Shown: positions 24,251 through 34,609 of the stretch, one piece after another | Numbering within the stretch: position 1 is the first letter of the stretch | How the letters are laid out: every line of letters starts with the position of its first letter | NCBI RefSeq assembly: GCF_945859685.1 | Contig: NC_079147.1 | Location: forward strand, 60,108,946-60,172,945 | Direction of reading: 5' to 3' | DNA from: Eupeodes corollae | Taxonomy: Eukaryota; Arthropoda; Insecta; Diptera; Syrphidae | DNA length: 64,000 nt | The notes under the pieces: model-generated | What the model was told of the DNA's origin: nothing | Database searches by the model: none | What the model saw: the letters and a program-made list of their open reading frames with translations, nothing else | Program-made: the position numbers and the translations under genes

Positions 24251-25390
24251 ATGTATGACAACATGAGCCCAATTGATATTGATATTTACAAAGGAATTAC
24301 AGTTGTTGTATTTGACGGATATTCAGACTACAATAAGCACGTAAAAGCTATGGAGCATCAGAGTAGAACTGCTGCATTTTCAAAAACGTATGAAGTCTGT
24401 TTCGATGAAACAATGGTTGTACCAGTTACTCAAGAAAAATTCTTATCAAATCGAAATAACAAAGACAAGTTCATTAATGAGGCCTATCATGAATTCCATC
24501 GTAATCGGAAATTTTTACGAATCCCGAAAAACTGTATCATGAAATCCTTTCGTAGTGGAAAATCTCATACAATTTTGCATTACGAACGGATTTCATGATA
24601 CAGTTTTTCGGGATTCGTAAAAATTTCCGATTACGATGGAATTCATGATAGGGCTGAATATGTTAATTGGAAAATTACAAGCTGCAAATATTTCTACTAA
24701 ACAAGCCAGAGATGATGCGGATGTTCTTATTGTTGCTTAATGCAATTGAAGAATCAAAGTCTAAACAAAAGAAGTTATAATAGGACAAGATATTGATTTA
24801 CTTGGCTTACAAACAAGCAACTTTCTGTAAAAACGGAGATATACTCGACTAAAATTTTTGATAATTATCGTCATTCCAAAACACATATTTTATTTCTGCA
24901 CGCATAAAGTGGCTGTCACACAACTTCTGTGCTTTTTAAAAAGGGGAAACAATCATTTTTAAAAGTTTTTGAGAAACTAACAAATTTGGATGAACTAGCT
25001 GCAGCTGGGGAAGAAAATTGTTCGGCCCAGAGATTAGAGAGTGGAACTCAAACCTTATTGGCTGTCTATAATGCTCCGAAATCTATGAAAATTCTCCATC
25101 ATTTTCGTTATATGCATTACGTCAAGCCTACAAAACTTAATAAACCTGTTCAAACTTGGTTAGGACATGAGTTGCAACCTCAGGTATGGGGTTAGGCAAT
25201 GCGAAACGATTTTCAGGAGCCTATCATGACAATTTTACCAACTCTTCCAGAAGATTTGCTAAATACAATTTTCTGCAGCAGCAAGAGTGGTTGTGGTTCG
25301 CGATGCGGATGCAGGAAAGCGGGCTTGCAATGCAATCTCGAAATCTAAGATTTTTACCTTATTTAAGCTTAAATGACTGGACTATATAGT
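24251..25390 (+). pseudogene. Decayed insect repeat ORF of unknown function
   Basis: Pieces in order: 'VVVFDGYSDYNKHVKAMEHQ', 'VCFDETMVVPVTQEKFLSN', 'ALFKKGKQSFLKVFEKL', 'LLAVYNAPKSMK', 'VQTWLGHELQPQVWG' and a Cys-rich end with 'CGSRCGCRKAGLQC'. This is a family repeated in arthropod genomes that I cannot tie to a named superfamily. Frames break several times and a palindrome (24483-24652) disrupts the first half. Confidence 0.6.
24483..24652. repeat. 170-bp near-perfect palindrome
   Basis: Positions 24483-24563 pair with 24572-24652: 81-base arms, 8-base loop, 78 of 81 pairs by my base-by-base check. The outer 65 pairs are all exact; mismatches are only 48/87, 55/80 and 58/77 (last two digits). 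The left arm lies in the repeat ORF; the right arm is its inverted copy. Confidence 0.95.
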
Positions 25391-25921
25391 TTTTAGGTAG
25401 ATACAATATTAAATAATGTTAAAAATGGAATTCAAAACATGGCGATGGATTTTTGGTAACGCACATAAATAGCTGTTTGTGCAGTCATAAAAAGCTTATC
25501 GGTTTACAGTATAAAAACAATGATCACTTCAAATTCTTTCTTAGGAAAACTGTTTGCAACCTGCTTTTAATTAAAATTCACCACACCCCATTTCATCACA
25601 TTAGCACCATAACTTTAAAGAAGAAAATAAATAAATACGCATCAACAAATTCCACAGGCTTTTCTTCGCTTGTTGGACTTTATTGTTAACATTCTAGACT
25701 GTAAGTGAACGTGTGTCGGGAGCAAACACACGATTATATTATTGGAACTATTCTTTTATTAAACGTTTTGTATAAGCCAGACATATTAATGAAGTCGGCA
25801 GGATAATTAAAAAATATTGTAATCAGAACTAATTTGTGAATTTGGAGTCTCAATAAAGAAAACTGAACTGAACATTCCAGACTGGTGAAGAAAATCAAGC
25901 AAAGACAAAACGACTGTTGAT

Positions 25922-27440
25922 TACTTACAAATGGCACTACAGTCCTGTGTGAACTAGGGCCTCACCCAACAAACTTCTCCATCTAGCTCGGTCCCTAGCT
26001 AAATGTCTCCAGTTTCGCGCACCAAGTTGGGTGAGATCACTTTCTATTGTGCGCTGCACCTGATCCGCGGTCTTCCTCTACTGCGCTGTCCTCTGGGTGT
26101 GGATTCGAAGATTTTCCGGGCCGTAGCATTGGTTTCCATGCGCTCTACGTGACCCATCCATCTTATTTGGTGGACTTTTACCCTTCTGGTTAAGTCTACG
26201 TCGCTGTACAGCCTATACAGCTCGTCGTTCCATCTCCTCCTCTCCCATTCGATGCATACGGGACCGTAGATCACACGAAGAACTTTTCTCTCGAAAGACT
26301 TTTCATCAGCTTTTGTCATAGTCCATTCTTCTGCACCGTATAGCAGGACGGAGACAATAAGGGCCTTATATAGCGATACTTTGGTTCTTTGAGAGAAGGC
26401 TTTGCGTCTCAGTTGCTTTCTTAGCCTAAAGAAACAGCGGTTAGCAAGAGTTATTTTTCATTTGATCTCAGCGCTGGTGTTGTTTTCTGTGTTTACAGCG
26501 GAGCCTAGGTAGACGAAGTCCTTGACTACCTCAAAGTTGTGTCGATGGTGGTGTTTTGACCAAGACGTCGGTGTTGTAGGTCCTTTCTTTTTTTTTGCCC
26601 TCATTAACCGTTAAACCCATTTTTGCCGCCTCTGCCTCAATACTCACAAAATCCCCATTGGTATCATACTGTGTCCTTCCGATTATGTCAATGTCATCAG
26701 CAGAATATGAAAGTAATTGGATAGACTTTTGAATGATAGTGCCTCTAGTGTTGACGTGTGAGCTCTGCACTATTCCTTCAAGTACGATGTTAAAAAAATC
26801 GCATGGCAGCTTGTCTAAAACCTTTTTTGACATCGAAAGGTTCTGTTAAGATGTTTCCAACTTTCATGGAGCAGAGTGAATTCTCCATGGTCATTCTGCA
26901 CAAACGGACGAGATTGGCAGGGATACCAAAATTAGACATGGCTCTATACAGCTCGTTTCTGTAGATGCTGTCATATGCGGCCTTGAAATCGATGAAAAGA
27001 TGGTGGGTGTCGATTTGGTATTCTTGGGTTTTTTCCAGGATCTGCCGTAATGTGAATATTTGGTCAACTGTGGACTTTTCTGGTCTAAAACCAAACTGAT
27101 AAGGACCTATCAAGTTGTTGACGATGGGCCTTAGACGTTCACATATTACGGCAGAGAAGATTTTATAGGCGGTATTAAGTAGACTGATTCCTCTATAGTT
27201 GGTGCAGTTTTGAGGGTTTCCTTTTTTTCGGGATCGCGCAAACAATACTGATAAGTTGGTGCAAGCTCCTAACCTGCAGCGGCTTTATTAGACTTCAGCT
27301 TAGATATGGCAATCTTTGCTTCGCCTAAGTCGGGATTGTTGGCTTTCGTCGTCTATGTTGTATGGATCATCCTGTCTGACAGCGAAATTCGGTTGGTCAG
27401 CGCCGTTATAACGTCTGAAGAAGTGGTCCTTGATTGACTG
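25922..27440 (-). mobile_element. LINE-A copy, RT region
   Basis: Minus-strand RT: 'NYRGISLLNTAYKIFSAVI', 'GPYQFGFRPEKSTVDQIFTL', 'HHLFIDFKAAYDSI', 'GIPANLVRLCRMTMENSLC', and downstream the C-terminal 'FERKVLRVIYGPV' with 'RWMGHVERMETNATARKI'. The 3' end is at about 25922 (ACTTACAAATGGCACTACAG in plus). Broken by frameshifts, e.g. at 'GFRQ' before the YADD motif ('SYSADDIDIIGRTQ'). Confidence 0.85.
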
Positions 27441-27749
27441 CTGTTCCTTTGATATCCATTGTTTTTATCATTATTTTATTGCTCACCTCCCTTAAAGGTA
27501 TTAAAAAACAAAGGAAATATGTATATGGGTATTAAGGCCATATAATTCTTGAAATGTGTAGAAGTAGAAGACATTCACAATTCACTTCGTGTAACATTAA
27601 CGACGTTCAAGGACGTATGTTTCCTTTTTTTAAATATGTAGATGAAAACCAAAATTTAGTTTTGTATGTATACTTTTTTATATTTTTTTTCCCTTGTAAA
27701 ATTTAAAATATTTTAACAAGATTTCTTAAAAAAAATCTTAATAGGTATG

Positions 27750-27755
27750 TTTATT
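27750..27755 (-). terminator. Putative HYPK poly(A) signal
   Basis: AATAAA on the minus strand, 18 bases past the HYPK stop codon. The position is plausible for a short 3' UTR. Confidence 0.45.
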
Positions 27756-27772
27756 TTTGTTTTTGGTTGTTT

Positions 27773-28339
27773 TTAGTTGGCTATTAGGATTTCTAACGCG
27801 GCAACAACATCACCTCGCTGTTCTCTTAAAACCTTTTCTGCTTGTTGTTTCGATATGAGCATTTCATTCATCTAAAAACAATATATTATCGTATTTATAT
27901 TTGGATTTTAATGCACATTTGGTATTTTTTGATATAGGTACTCACAATAAGTTCGATATCTTCTTTTTTGACTTGAACCTTCTGCAATTCTCGTTCTTTA
28001 GCTAATTTTTCCTCATCTTCTTTGATGCGTTTATCACCGAATTGTTCAACAGCCTAAGGATAAGAAGAAACCCAAATAAGAAACAGGTGCTTCATACTTT
28101 AAAGTTAATTATTGGATAAGGGAATAGGGCCTTGGTTAAAGGTTATGGCCGGGTTGTAGTTTGTATTAAGGGAAACAATCATATCTTACGCTGGAGATGT
28201 CTGCGGCAGAGATTTCTTTTTCTTCGGCATAGTCTGTTACTCGTTCCAGATCAGCTGCTCCGCCATCGTGGCGTGTTGCTTTCTTTTGTTTTTTGTCCTG
28301 GACATCATCGGTGCCATTTATTTCTGTGTTTTCGGTCAT
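27773..28339 (-). CDS. HYPK: HYPK, NatA-associated UBA-like chaperone, 3 exons
   Basis: Complete 118-residue protein from three exons: 28339-28190 (50 codons), 28053-27946 (36 codons) and 27871-27773 (32 codons plus TAA). Donors are AGC|GTAAGA and ATT|GTGAGT; acceptors are TTAG and TTTTTAG; both introns are phase 0. Exon 1 has the hallmark 'GGAADLERVTDYAEEKEI', nearly identical to the human HYPK core. Exons 2-3 give the charged helix 'KRIKEDEEKLAKERE' and the C-terminal UBA-like three-helix domain ('VKKEDIELI', 'QQAEKVLREQRGDVVAAL'). Human HYPK is of similar size (121-129 residues). It binds the ribosome-associated N-terminal acetyltransferase NatA and huntingtin as a chaperone. The start is ATG 28339; the frame extends upstream only to a TTG at 28375, which I do not use. 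A LINE-A copy lies just downstream. Confidence 0.93.
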
Positions 28340-28700
28340 TTTTGCAGAATGTTTGTTGAGATAAAAATTAGTCAAACAACGAGGTGAAGAAATAAATGGG
28401 AATTTGAGTTCCGAGTTGTCAAATTAAAGGTGTCAAAAAAATGGCAGATACATCTGAAGTTGGTTCCATTTAGTGAAACTATTAAAAGTTCGTTTAGTAA
28501 TCTGCAAATACTGACTGCATTGGAAAGCTTCTAAATTTAAAATAAAAATCTTAATTCATTCTTTATATAAGTTCACAAATCGAGGAAACTTAATTCTATC
28601 TCTACAAAACTTTCCAAAATCCACCGAAAAGTTTTCTAGTTAAGGACATGAATATATATGTAATTATTATCTTAATCCTCGCAGATACAAAAGGTATAGA

Positions 28701-28830
28701 TAGGGCATCCGGATACATTTTTATTAGTGTTTTGCGTATTAAAAAAAGCTGACCACAATTTCTGGGCTATCAACAATAAGTCTAAAGCTATACGAGAATT
28801 TCTGGTATATACGTCTTAACAGCCTAAATT
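28701..28830 (+). repeat. TAGGG-ended repeat, partial
   Basis: TAGGGCATCCGGATACATTT and the next 17 bases match the inverted right end of the element at 50266-51148. The other end is not found. Confidence 0.5.
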
Positions 28831-29226
28831 GAACGATATACCACAGCGTACCAATCACAACAAACAGTCAATTGGATTTGTTTTGCAAATTGATAACATT
28901 TTTTCATAATATTACAAAGAACAACAAAAATGTTCACAAGAAAAAGGCATAACTACTTAGAAAAAATACAAAAGTGTAAAACGGAAAAATAATACTTTTT
29001 GAGTCAACGACATCTTCTTAAAACATTAACACTATTATGGCAGAATTTATGTAAGGAAAGTATTAGTAACAAATTGTTGGACTTTTTAGTTTCAGGAAAA
29101 AGAAATTTTATTACAGTGTTAAAATGCACGAGAATGATAATTAATGCACAACCGTGAATTTTTTGAAAATGAGGAGAGATAATTGAAATAAAAAATATAT
29201 TATAAAAATACACTTCTTTAGCTCAC

Positions 29227-29766
29227 CATTTACAGATATGCACTTCTTCCAACGAGTCACAACACAAGTTTCTTCATACCGTCAGTGAAATATGTAGCTG
29301 GTCTCTCTTATATCCAAGACTTCACTGCTTCCTTGACTTCTTCGTCCGACGTGAAATGGATAGCTTTGAGGTCTCTCTTAAGGCCTGAGAAGAAGTGGAA
29401 ATCACAAGGTGCCAAATCTGGTGAATACAGTGGGTGTTAAAGAACCTCGAATTTCAACTGTTTGAGATCGGTGCTGGTTGCATTGGATGTGTGAGGTTGA
29501 GCGTTATCGCCAGGCAACAAAATGGTGTCAGTTGATCCACGAACGCGACACACTTGTCTCTCAATGTGACTCAATGTATCGTAAACTGCTTTTAAGCGAT
29601 GAATGTCTGTCGGATTAACATTTTCGGTGGTTAAAAATTCAATCACAAATCGTTGTTTTATTTTCGTTGACAATACGTCAGTGCTAGGCTCCATTCTGAC
29701 AGGCATTGATTGGAAACAATACGAGTCAAGTTCAAATGGGAATTTTTCAGTTATAAACGATAACAA
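29227..29766 (-). pseudogene. Mariner transposase, internally deleted
   Basis: A 108-codon frame joins the N-terminal HTH ('IKQRFVIEFLTTENVNPTDI') directly to the catalytic C-terminal part ('LLPGDNAQPHTSNA'). In another frame 'YSPDLAPCDFHFFSGLKRDL' and 'SDEEVKEAVKSWI' follow. The second catalytic Asp region is kept; about 200 central residues are lost. Confidence 0.8.
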
Positions 29767-29769
29767 TAG

Positions 29770-30353
29770 CTATATTTGGATCTAATTTTGAAGTCTTTAT
29801 CTTATTACAATTGTGAGTTATTGGCGATTGTGCATTACTTATCATCATTTGGCCCTCGTACTTTCCCTGGATGCTATGTTTGTCTTAAATTCGCTTGAAT
29901 CTGATAAGAAATATGCTTTTCTACAACTAAAACCCGATAGCTCCCACTCATCCAAAACTTAATTTTCTCAAGGCAACATATACTACTTATCATAAAACAT
30001 ATTTTGTCAGTTATCTGAAGCGAGTGTGTTTACAAACTCTGGAGGTACCTAAGCTGATTGAACAATAGCAATCTCAAGGATGGTTGTTTACATATACATT
30101 TGGCTTTCTTTTTTATCGTAGTAGTAACTGTTTAAAGCTTAAATTATGGTTTAGACTTAAATTTTTTTCTTTAAAAAAAAAAAAAACTTATCAATTTAAA
30201 AAAAAGTGTTTCGTATAGTTTTTAAAGGTGCTTAAAACTCCCATTTTTGTTCTAGCTACACTCCAATTAAGGACACATCAAAATAATGAAATGGATATTG
30301 AATTCCTTCCATATCTTTCCTTTTTTTGGTTATGTGATGATAACAATACTGAA
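29770..30353. other. Intergenic sequence left of the Pack element
   Basis: No gene recognised. A poly-A tract at about 30172-30186. Confidence 0.5.
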
Positions 30354-30356
30354 TAA

Positions 30357-32956
30357 GGCTAGGCGCGCACATGCAACTCTTAGTTTCGAAACTGTTTGGT
30401 TTCTAATCTGAGCACTATAGACTTATACGAGAGTCCGCGCACATGCAGAAACCATTCGGTCGCCCATTCGAGCAACTTTTTAGTTTGTGTTTTGACACAA
30501 ACTAAACGATCACCCCAAACCAATTAATTAGTTTGTGTCACATGGAATTTTAGGTAACTGCGCGCACATTCAACTAAATCGTTGAACAATTTTCTTTAAG
30601 TGCAAGAGAGAAAAAAAAATAGGCAATGTTTTCCTTTCACAAAAAATTCTGAGGGAAGAGTACCACCTTACATCTCAATTTCACTAGTTTTCTCTTTCAT
30701 ACATTGATTGCGAAAATTTATTAGTTGCTTAAACCCATAAAAAATGTCTGTATCCTACTATGATACACGTAACTGCGCGCACATGCAACTAAATAGTTTC
30801 TTTCGTATGTTTGTATTAGTGCATTTCAGTGGAATGATTCTTTAAAGTGTGACGAGGTTAGTAGGATAGTTCCAGACGCGCAGAATAATATATCCTTCTC
30901 GTATGTTTGTTTTCATAATTCAATTGCTACTTTTTAAACGTCAAATGTATTTATGTACTGAAAGGAGGTGGTTATTATTATTTGTAACTCAAAACAAAAC
31001 ATATTTTTTAATTTTTATTTTATTTTCAGATTATTATGTACTTCAATCGTATCAAAGTGCGTCATCGTTTAAAAAATGGAATAAAGCACAATTATTTCAA
31101 ATGATGTTTCGCCTCTCACAAATGGGAATGGCAAGAGTAAAACAACGCTGTCGCCGTCGAATGCTATCAACCAGACTGCAAATGGAATTGTATACAATAA
31201 AGAGTAACATAAACAACACTGAAACGGAAAAACAACCACGGGAGCAAATCTTCATTCGAAAAGGTTCCTCTACACACAGCCTTCCTAGTATATCTTGGCT
31301 TTTACCTGCTCATGATATTGGGCTACATCAATCAATGTATGTGTGCCCGAAAAGTAGCTAAACAAAATAATCGAGAGGTAAGATGACGATTTGAATCGAT
31401 TTGAAATTCACGAACTGACATACTGAGTCTGAAATTCCATTTGTTTCCAGGGCTATGTTACGCTATACGATACCTTCGAGAATTCTATTCACGGTATGTC
31501 TATTGCTGGAATTTCCCAATTTGCAGTGTCCCTGGTAGGGAGGTAACTCTCAAAGATCGCATAACCAAGGATTACGGTTGGACATTTGAGTTCACTGGAA
31601 AAGAAACAAGATGCTTGAACAGCGTTGCAGAACAGACGGCTTGGCTTTAGACAGTCCCCGTTGTAAAGTGTGTTGGAGTGTTCGATTGTCCGAAGTTATT
31701 GCATTGAAGAAGAAATACAAACCTTATTTGCATTTGTATGAGACGCATAGTGTGGTAGCAATGGGACCAAATGGTCGCGGTACTGTCGACTATTATGGCG
31801 CCGATCCGAAAGATGTTGATATTCTAATGGGCAAATTTAAAAGCTTTGGCAGTGCTGGTGGTTATATTGCTGGAACAAAGGTAAAGATTTATTAAAAGGT
31901 GTCAATCGTATCCAAAACAAATTCATTGTTTTTAAATATTTTGTTTTTTTTTCTTGGTGGTCTGTTAAATATTTGGTTTTAAAATAAACAAATATAATTC
32001 TTTTCTCTTTTAAAATATATTAGTTATCCCAAGCGTTCACTTTGAGTCGAATATTATTTGATTATTTATTTGTAAAATGTGAATTATATAAATTTTATTA
32101 TTTTATTTTACAGAGCTGTAGGTCGTACACAAACTTTCCGTAAGGTAGCGGTTGTTGGAGTTGGGTTTCCTGCCACTCCAATTGTGGAATGACGTACATA
32201 TACGCTTAAGAGAAGTTTGATTATGCCTTACAAGTGAATAGTGATTGATGAAATAAGTGATTCAGTAATCAGTTGGCCTAAAGTATTCATGTAAAGTAAG
32301 AGATTCTAATCCGATTATTTATTAAGTTAAAAGGAATAAATAAATAATAATAAATAAATAAATAAGGTCATTTTATAATTCGTTTAATAAGAATTTCATT
32401 TATTTGATGTATCTTCCCATATACATATATATAAGTATAAAGTTAGTTACTAAAGATCTATTATATTTCTATCACTAAAAATAAATAAGTAAAGCAAAAT
32501 TGAAAGATGTTTTATTTTCATCGCAGTAGGAAAAAGCGGAGTTCTAGATACATTTTTTGAAATTGCCCTTTTACAAGGCGTTGTGAGTTCAACGGGTGAA
32601 CCCAATATTGCCTTTTGATTGCAGGTTTATTCCTTCTTTCTAATTCAAACGCACATATCAGTGCCATTATGTAAAAATCCATGCCCAGAAAATTTTGACC
32701 TTCAAAAAACAAAAAATATATTTTATATAATTTTGTATTCCAACAATATATCTACTCTTTTCTTTCATAAGAAAAAAAATAGGACAAATTTGAAACTATT
32801 TTGTTTCGTGTATATGAGATAGAAATAGTGAATAAATGTTTTCTGTGTATTGGTTTATTTCGTTGATTACTTTTGGAGTTGCTTATGTGCGCGATGTTTG
32901 GGCAACTGACGATCAAACTATTTGGTTTCGAAAAAGTTGCATGTGCGCGCCTAGCC
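30357..32956. mobile_element. Pack-type PIF/Harbinger-like element carrying a lace gene fragment
   Basis: The ends are inverted copies of GGCTAGGCGCGCACATGCAA (left from 30357; right reads TTGCATGTGCGCGCCTAGCC to 32956). TAA sits immediately outside each end (30354-30356 and 32957-32959), fitting the 3-bp TWA duplication of PIF/Harbinger. The 2,600 bp contain no recognisable transposase. Both subterminal regions hold more CGCGCACATGCA-like motifs (near 30434, 30565, 30774). The interior carries an intron-retaining, frameshifted piece of serine palmitoyltransferase. Superfamily inferred from TSD and end structure only. Confidence 0.75.
31029..32192 (+). pseudogene. lace: Serine palmitoyltransferase subunit 2 (lace/SPTLC2) pseudogene fragment
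   Basis: Pieces of the LCB2 subunit in order, in changing frames: 'KQPREQIFIRKG'; a membrane segment 'LGFYLLMILGYINQCMCA' ending at a donor GAG|GTAAGA; 'GYVTLYDTFEN' after an intact acceptor (31450); 'SRYVYCWNFPICSVPG'; 'VTLKDRITKDYGWTFEFTG'; then a jump past the middle of the enzyme to 'YKPYLHLYETHSVVAMGPNG' and 'FKSFGSAGGYIAGTK' (the PLP-lysine region); a donor AAG|GTAAAG; and after the 32113 acceptor 'KVAVVGVGFPATPIVE' then TGA. Real LCB2 (about 500 residues) catalyses the first step of sphingolipid synthesis in the ER. Here a one-base deletion after 'DTFEN', loss of a large central block and an altered motif around the lysine make function impossible. Introns are kept, so capture was at DNA level. 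Confidence 0.85.
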
Positions 32957-33189
32957 TAAGAGTTGAAATCTTTAGAATGTGTCAATTTTCTTAGTCGAAT
33001 GGCAAACCCATAATCCATTCAACAAATAGCGACAGCCCTGATATTTTTTTCATTAGAATCAAACTAACCCAAGTACTGACACTACTCAAATTCGGATGTG
33101 TCAAATAAAAAAATATTCTAAAAACTCAAACCAAAAGTTGTTAGCTTGCCGACGAATTTTTGTTTAAATAAAACATTTTTCTTGCAAAA

Positions 33190-34182
33190 ATGGCTACAAA
33201 TTTAAAACTCACTAAAAAGAAATACACGCAGAATGATTTGCGGCGTTTAATGCAGGAACAAAAATCCAAAACCCAGCAACGTGTGGTCGAGCAAAAGATT
33301 GATTCGCCTCTAGCAAAATATCCTTTTTAAACCAAATACATTTTTCTTTAATTGTTTAAATTTTTATTATGCACATCTTAGGTTCATTTCACAATTTATT
33401 TTCCTTAACCAATTTAATTTACGTATAACGATCAAGGTCAACTTACATGCATACTTTGCAAAAGCGTCGTACGCTCGGAATCCGTATGGAAAGTTCACAT
33501 CAACACAAAAGCCCACAAGGCTAATGTCGAAGTCGCAAAGAAACTCAAGGAACAATTACAACAACAATCCACCACCAACCAAAATCAGCTGAAACGATCT
33601 AATGCAACAGGAGCAACAGATAATCATGACGTTTCCAAAGAAAAGAAAATCAAATTGGCAAATGAAAAATTGCGTGAACCAGCCCATGGCAATGGTGGAG
33701 TACCGAGTGATTTCTTTGATAACAATGCCAAGCCACATACTGTGTCTATCCTCTCAAAAGGATCTATTGAAATTAGTACAACAAAGTCAACTGAAGCCGA
33801 TGCGAAAGACGAAGTTCTGCCCGAAGGATTCTTTGATGATCCCATCAAAGATGCTAAAATCCGAAATCTAGAATACAAAGATCCTCAAGACGAGGAATGG
33901 GATCGGTTTCAGCGTGAAATCAAAGAAGCAGCGACACTTTCGAATGAAATAATTGCCGGCGAGCAGGAAGAAGCTACTGTTGAGAGACAAATCAAAGAAA
34001 TCGACGAGCAAATCGAAAGATGGTCCAAAGTATTGGACTTGGAGAAGAAAAAAGAATATGTTTCGAGCAAACTTAAAGAGAGACCTGTGAAAATGGACGA
34101 GGATAGTACGGATGAGAGTGAGCCGGACGATGAGAATTTCGATGAATTCCCTGATTGGAGGGCGAAAAAGTTTCATCGATAG
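33190..34182 (+). CDS. ZNF830/CCDC16-type zinc finger protein with AT-AC intron
   Basis: Two exons, 33190-33317 and 33423-34182, give 295 residues, close to the family's usual length. Exon 1 encodes the basic N-terminus 'TKKKYTQNDLRRLMQE' and 'DSPLAK'. The junction codon is AA|G, followed by 'YNDQGQLTCILCK'. One U1/matrin-type C2H2 finger: C52, C55, H68, H74 (C-x2-C-x12-H-x5-H). Two acidic 'GFFDD/DFFDN' modules follow ('VPSDFFDN', 'LPEGFFDDP'), then a coiled coil ('EWDRFQREIKEA' to 'IERWSKVLDLEKK') and an acidic tail ending 'DEFPDWRAKKFHR'. ZNF830 proteins are nuclear, act in pre-mRNA splicing and DNA damage responses, and associate with the XAB2/Aquarius complex. ATG 33190 lies in AAAAATGG, a good context. 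A Harbinger-like element ends 234 bp upstream, so it may sit in the promoter region. Confidence 0.9.
33318..33422 (+). other. U12-type AT-AC spliceosomal intron
   Basis: The intron begins ATATCCTTTT (U12 5' consensus), carries a perfect branch site TTCCTTAAC at 33401-33409, and ends in AC 14 bases after the branch A. Splicing here restores the conserved junction 'LAKYNDQGQL' in frame. No GT-AG pair in the region does so. Length 105 bp. Confidence 0.9.
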
Positions 34183-34609
34183 ACTGATTAATTAGCAATT
34201 TTTTTGTTTAAGTTATTTTTGTACTCGTTTTTGTAAAATATATAAGAAATATAAAACAACAAACAAAACTAAAATATGATTCTTATTTATTTTCTTAAAT
34301 AATTGTGAACTATAAATTCCTGAAACAATTTGATGAAATTTTCAAATTAGCACAGTGGGTAAGAAAATAGACTGAAATGGCGTAAAGAACGGCCACCAAA
34401 TCAGTTAGTTAATATTTCCTTTGAGAAACACCAACAGAGATCTGCATTTGAAAGCAAATTCATGCGTAACCAGAGTTTCGAATGGAATGTTATCTCTAAA
34501 TCGATGCGTTTTAAAAAAAAATATATTTTGTTAACCTCAAGGGATTTAGTGTAATGGCTTGGTGAAACAACAATGTTTTTTTTTTAAATATTCATAATGC
34601 AAATTTATC

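Noticed and set aside
28340..28375. A 12-residue N-terminal extension of HYPK
   Set aside because: It would need a TTG start; ATG 28339 gives the expected length.
31441..31895. A working serine palmitoyltransferase gene
   Set aside because: Frameshifts, a missing central block and position between inverted ends show it is a captured fragment.
33866..34176. Minus-strand ORF of 102 codons
   Set aside because: Antisense of the ZNF830 coiled-coil exon; no independent support.
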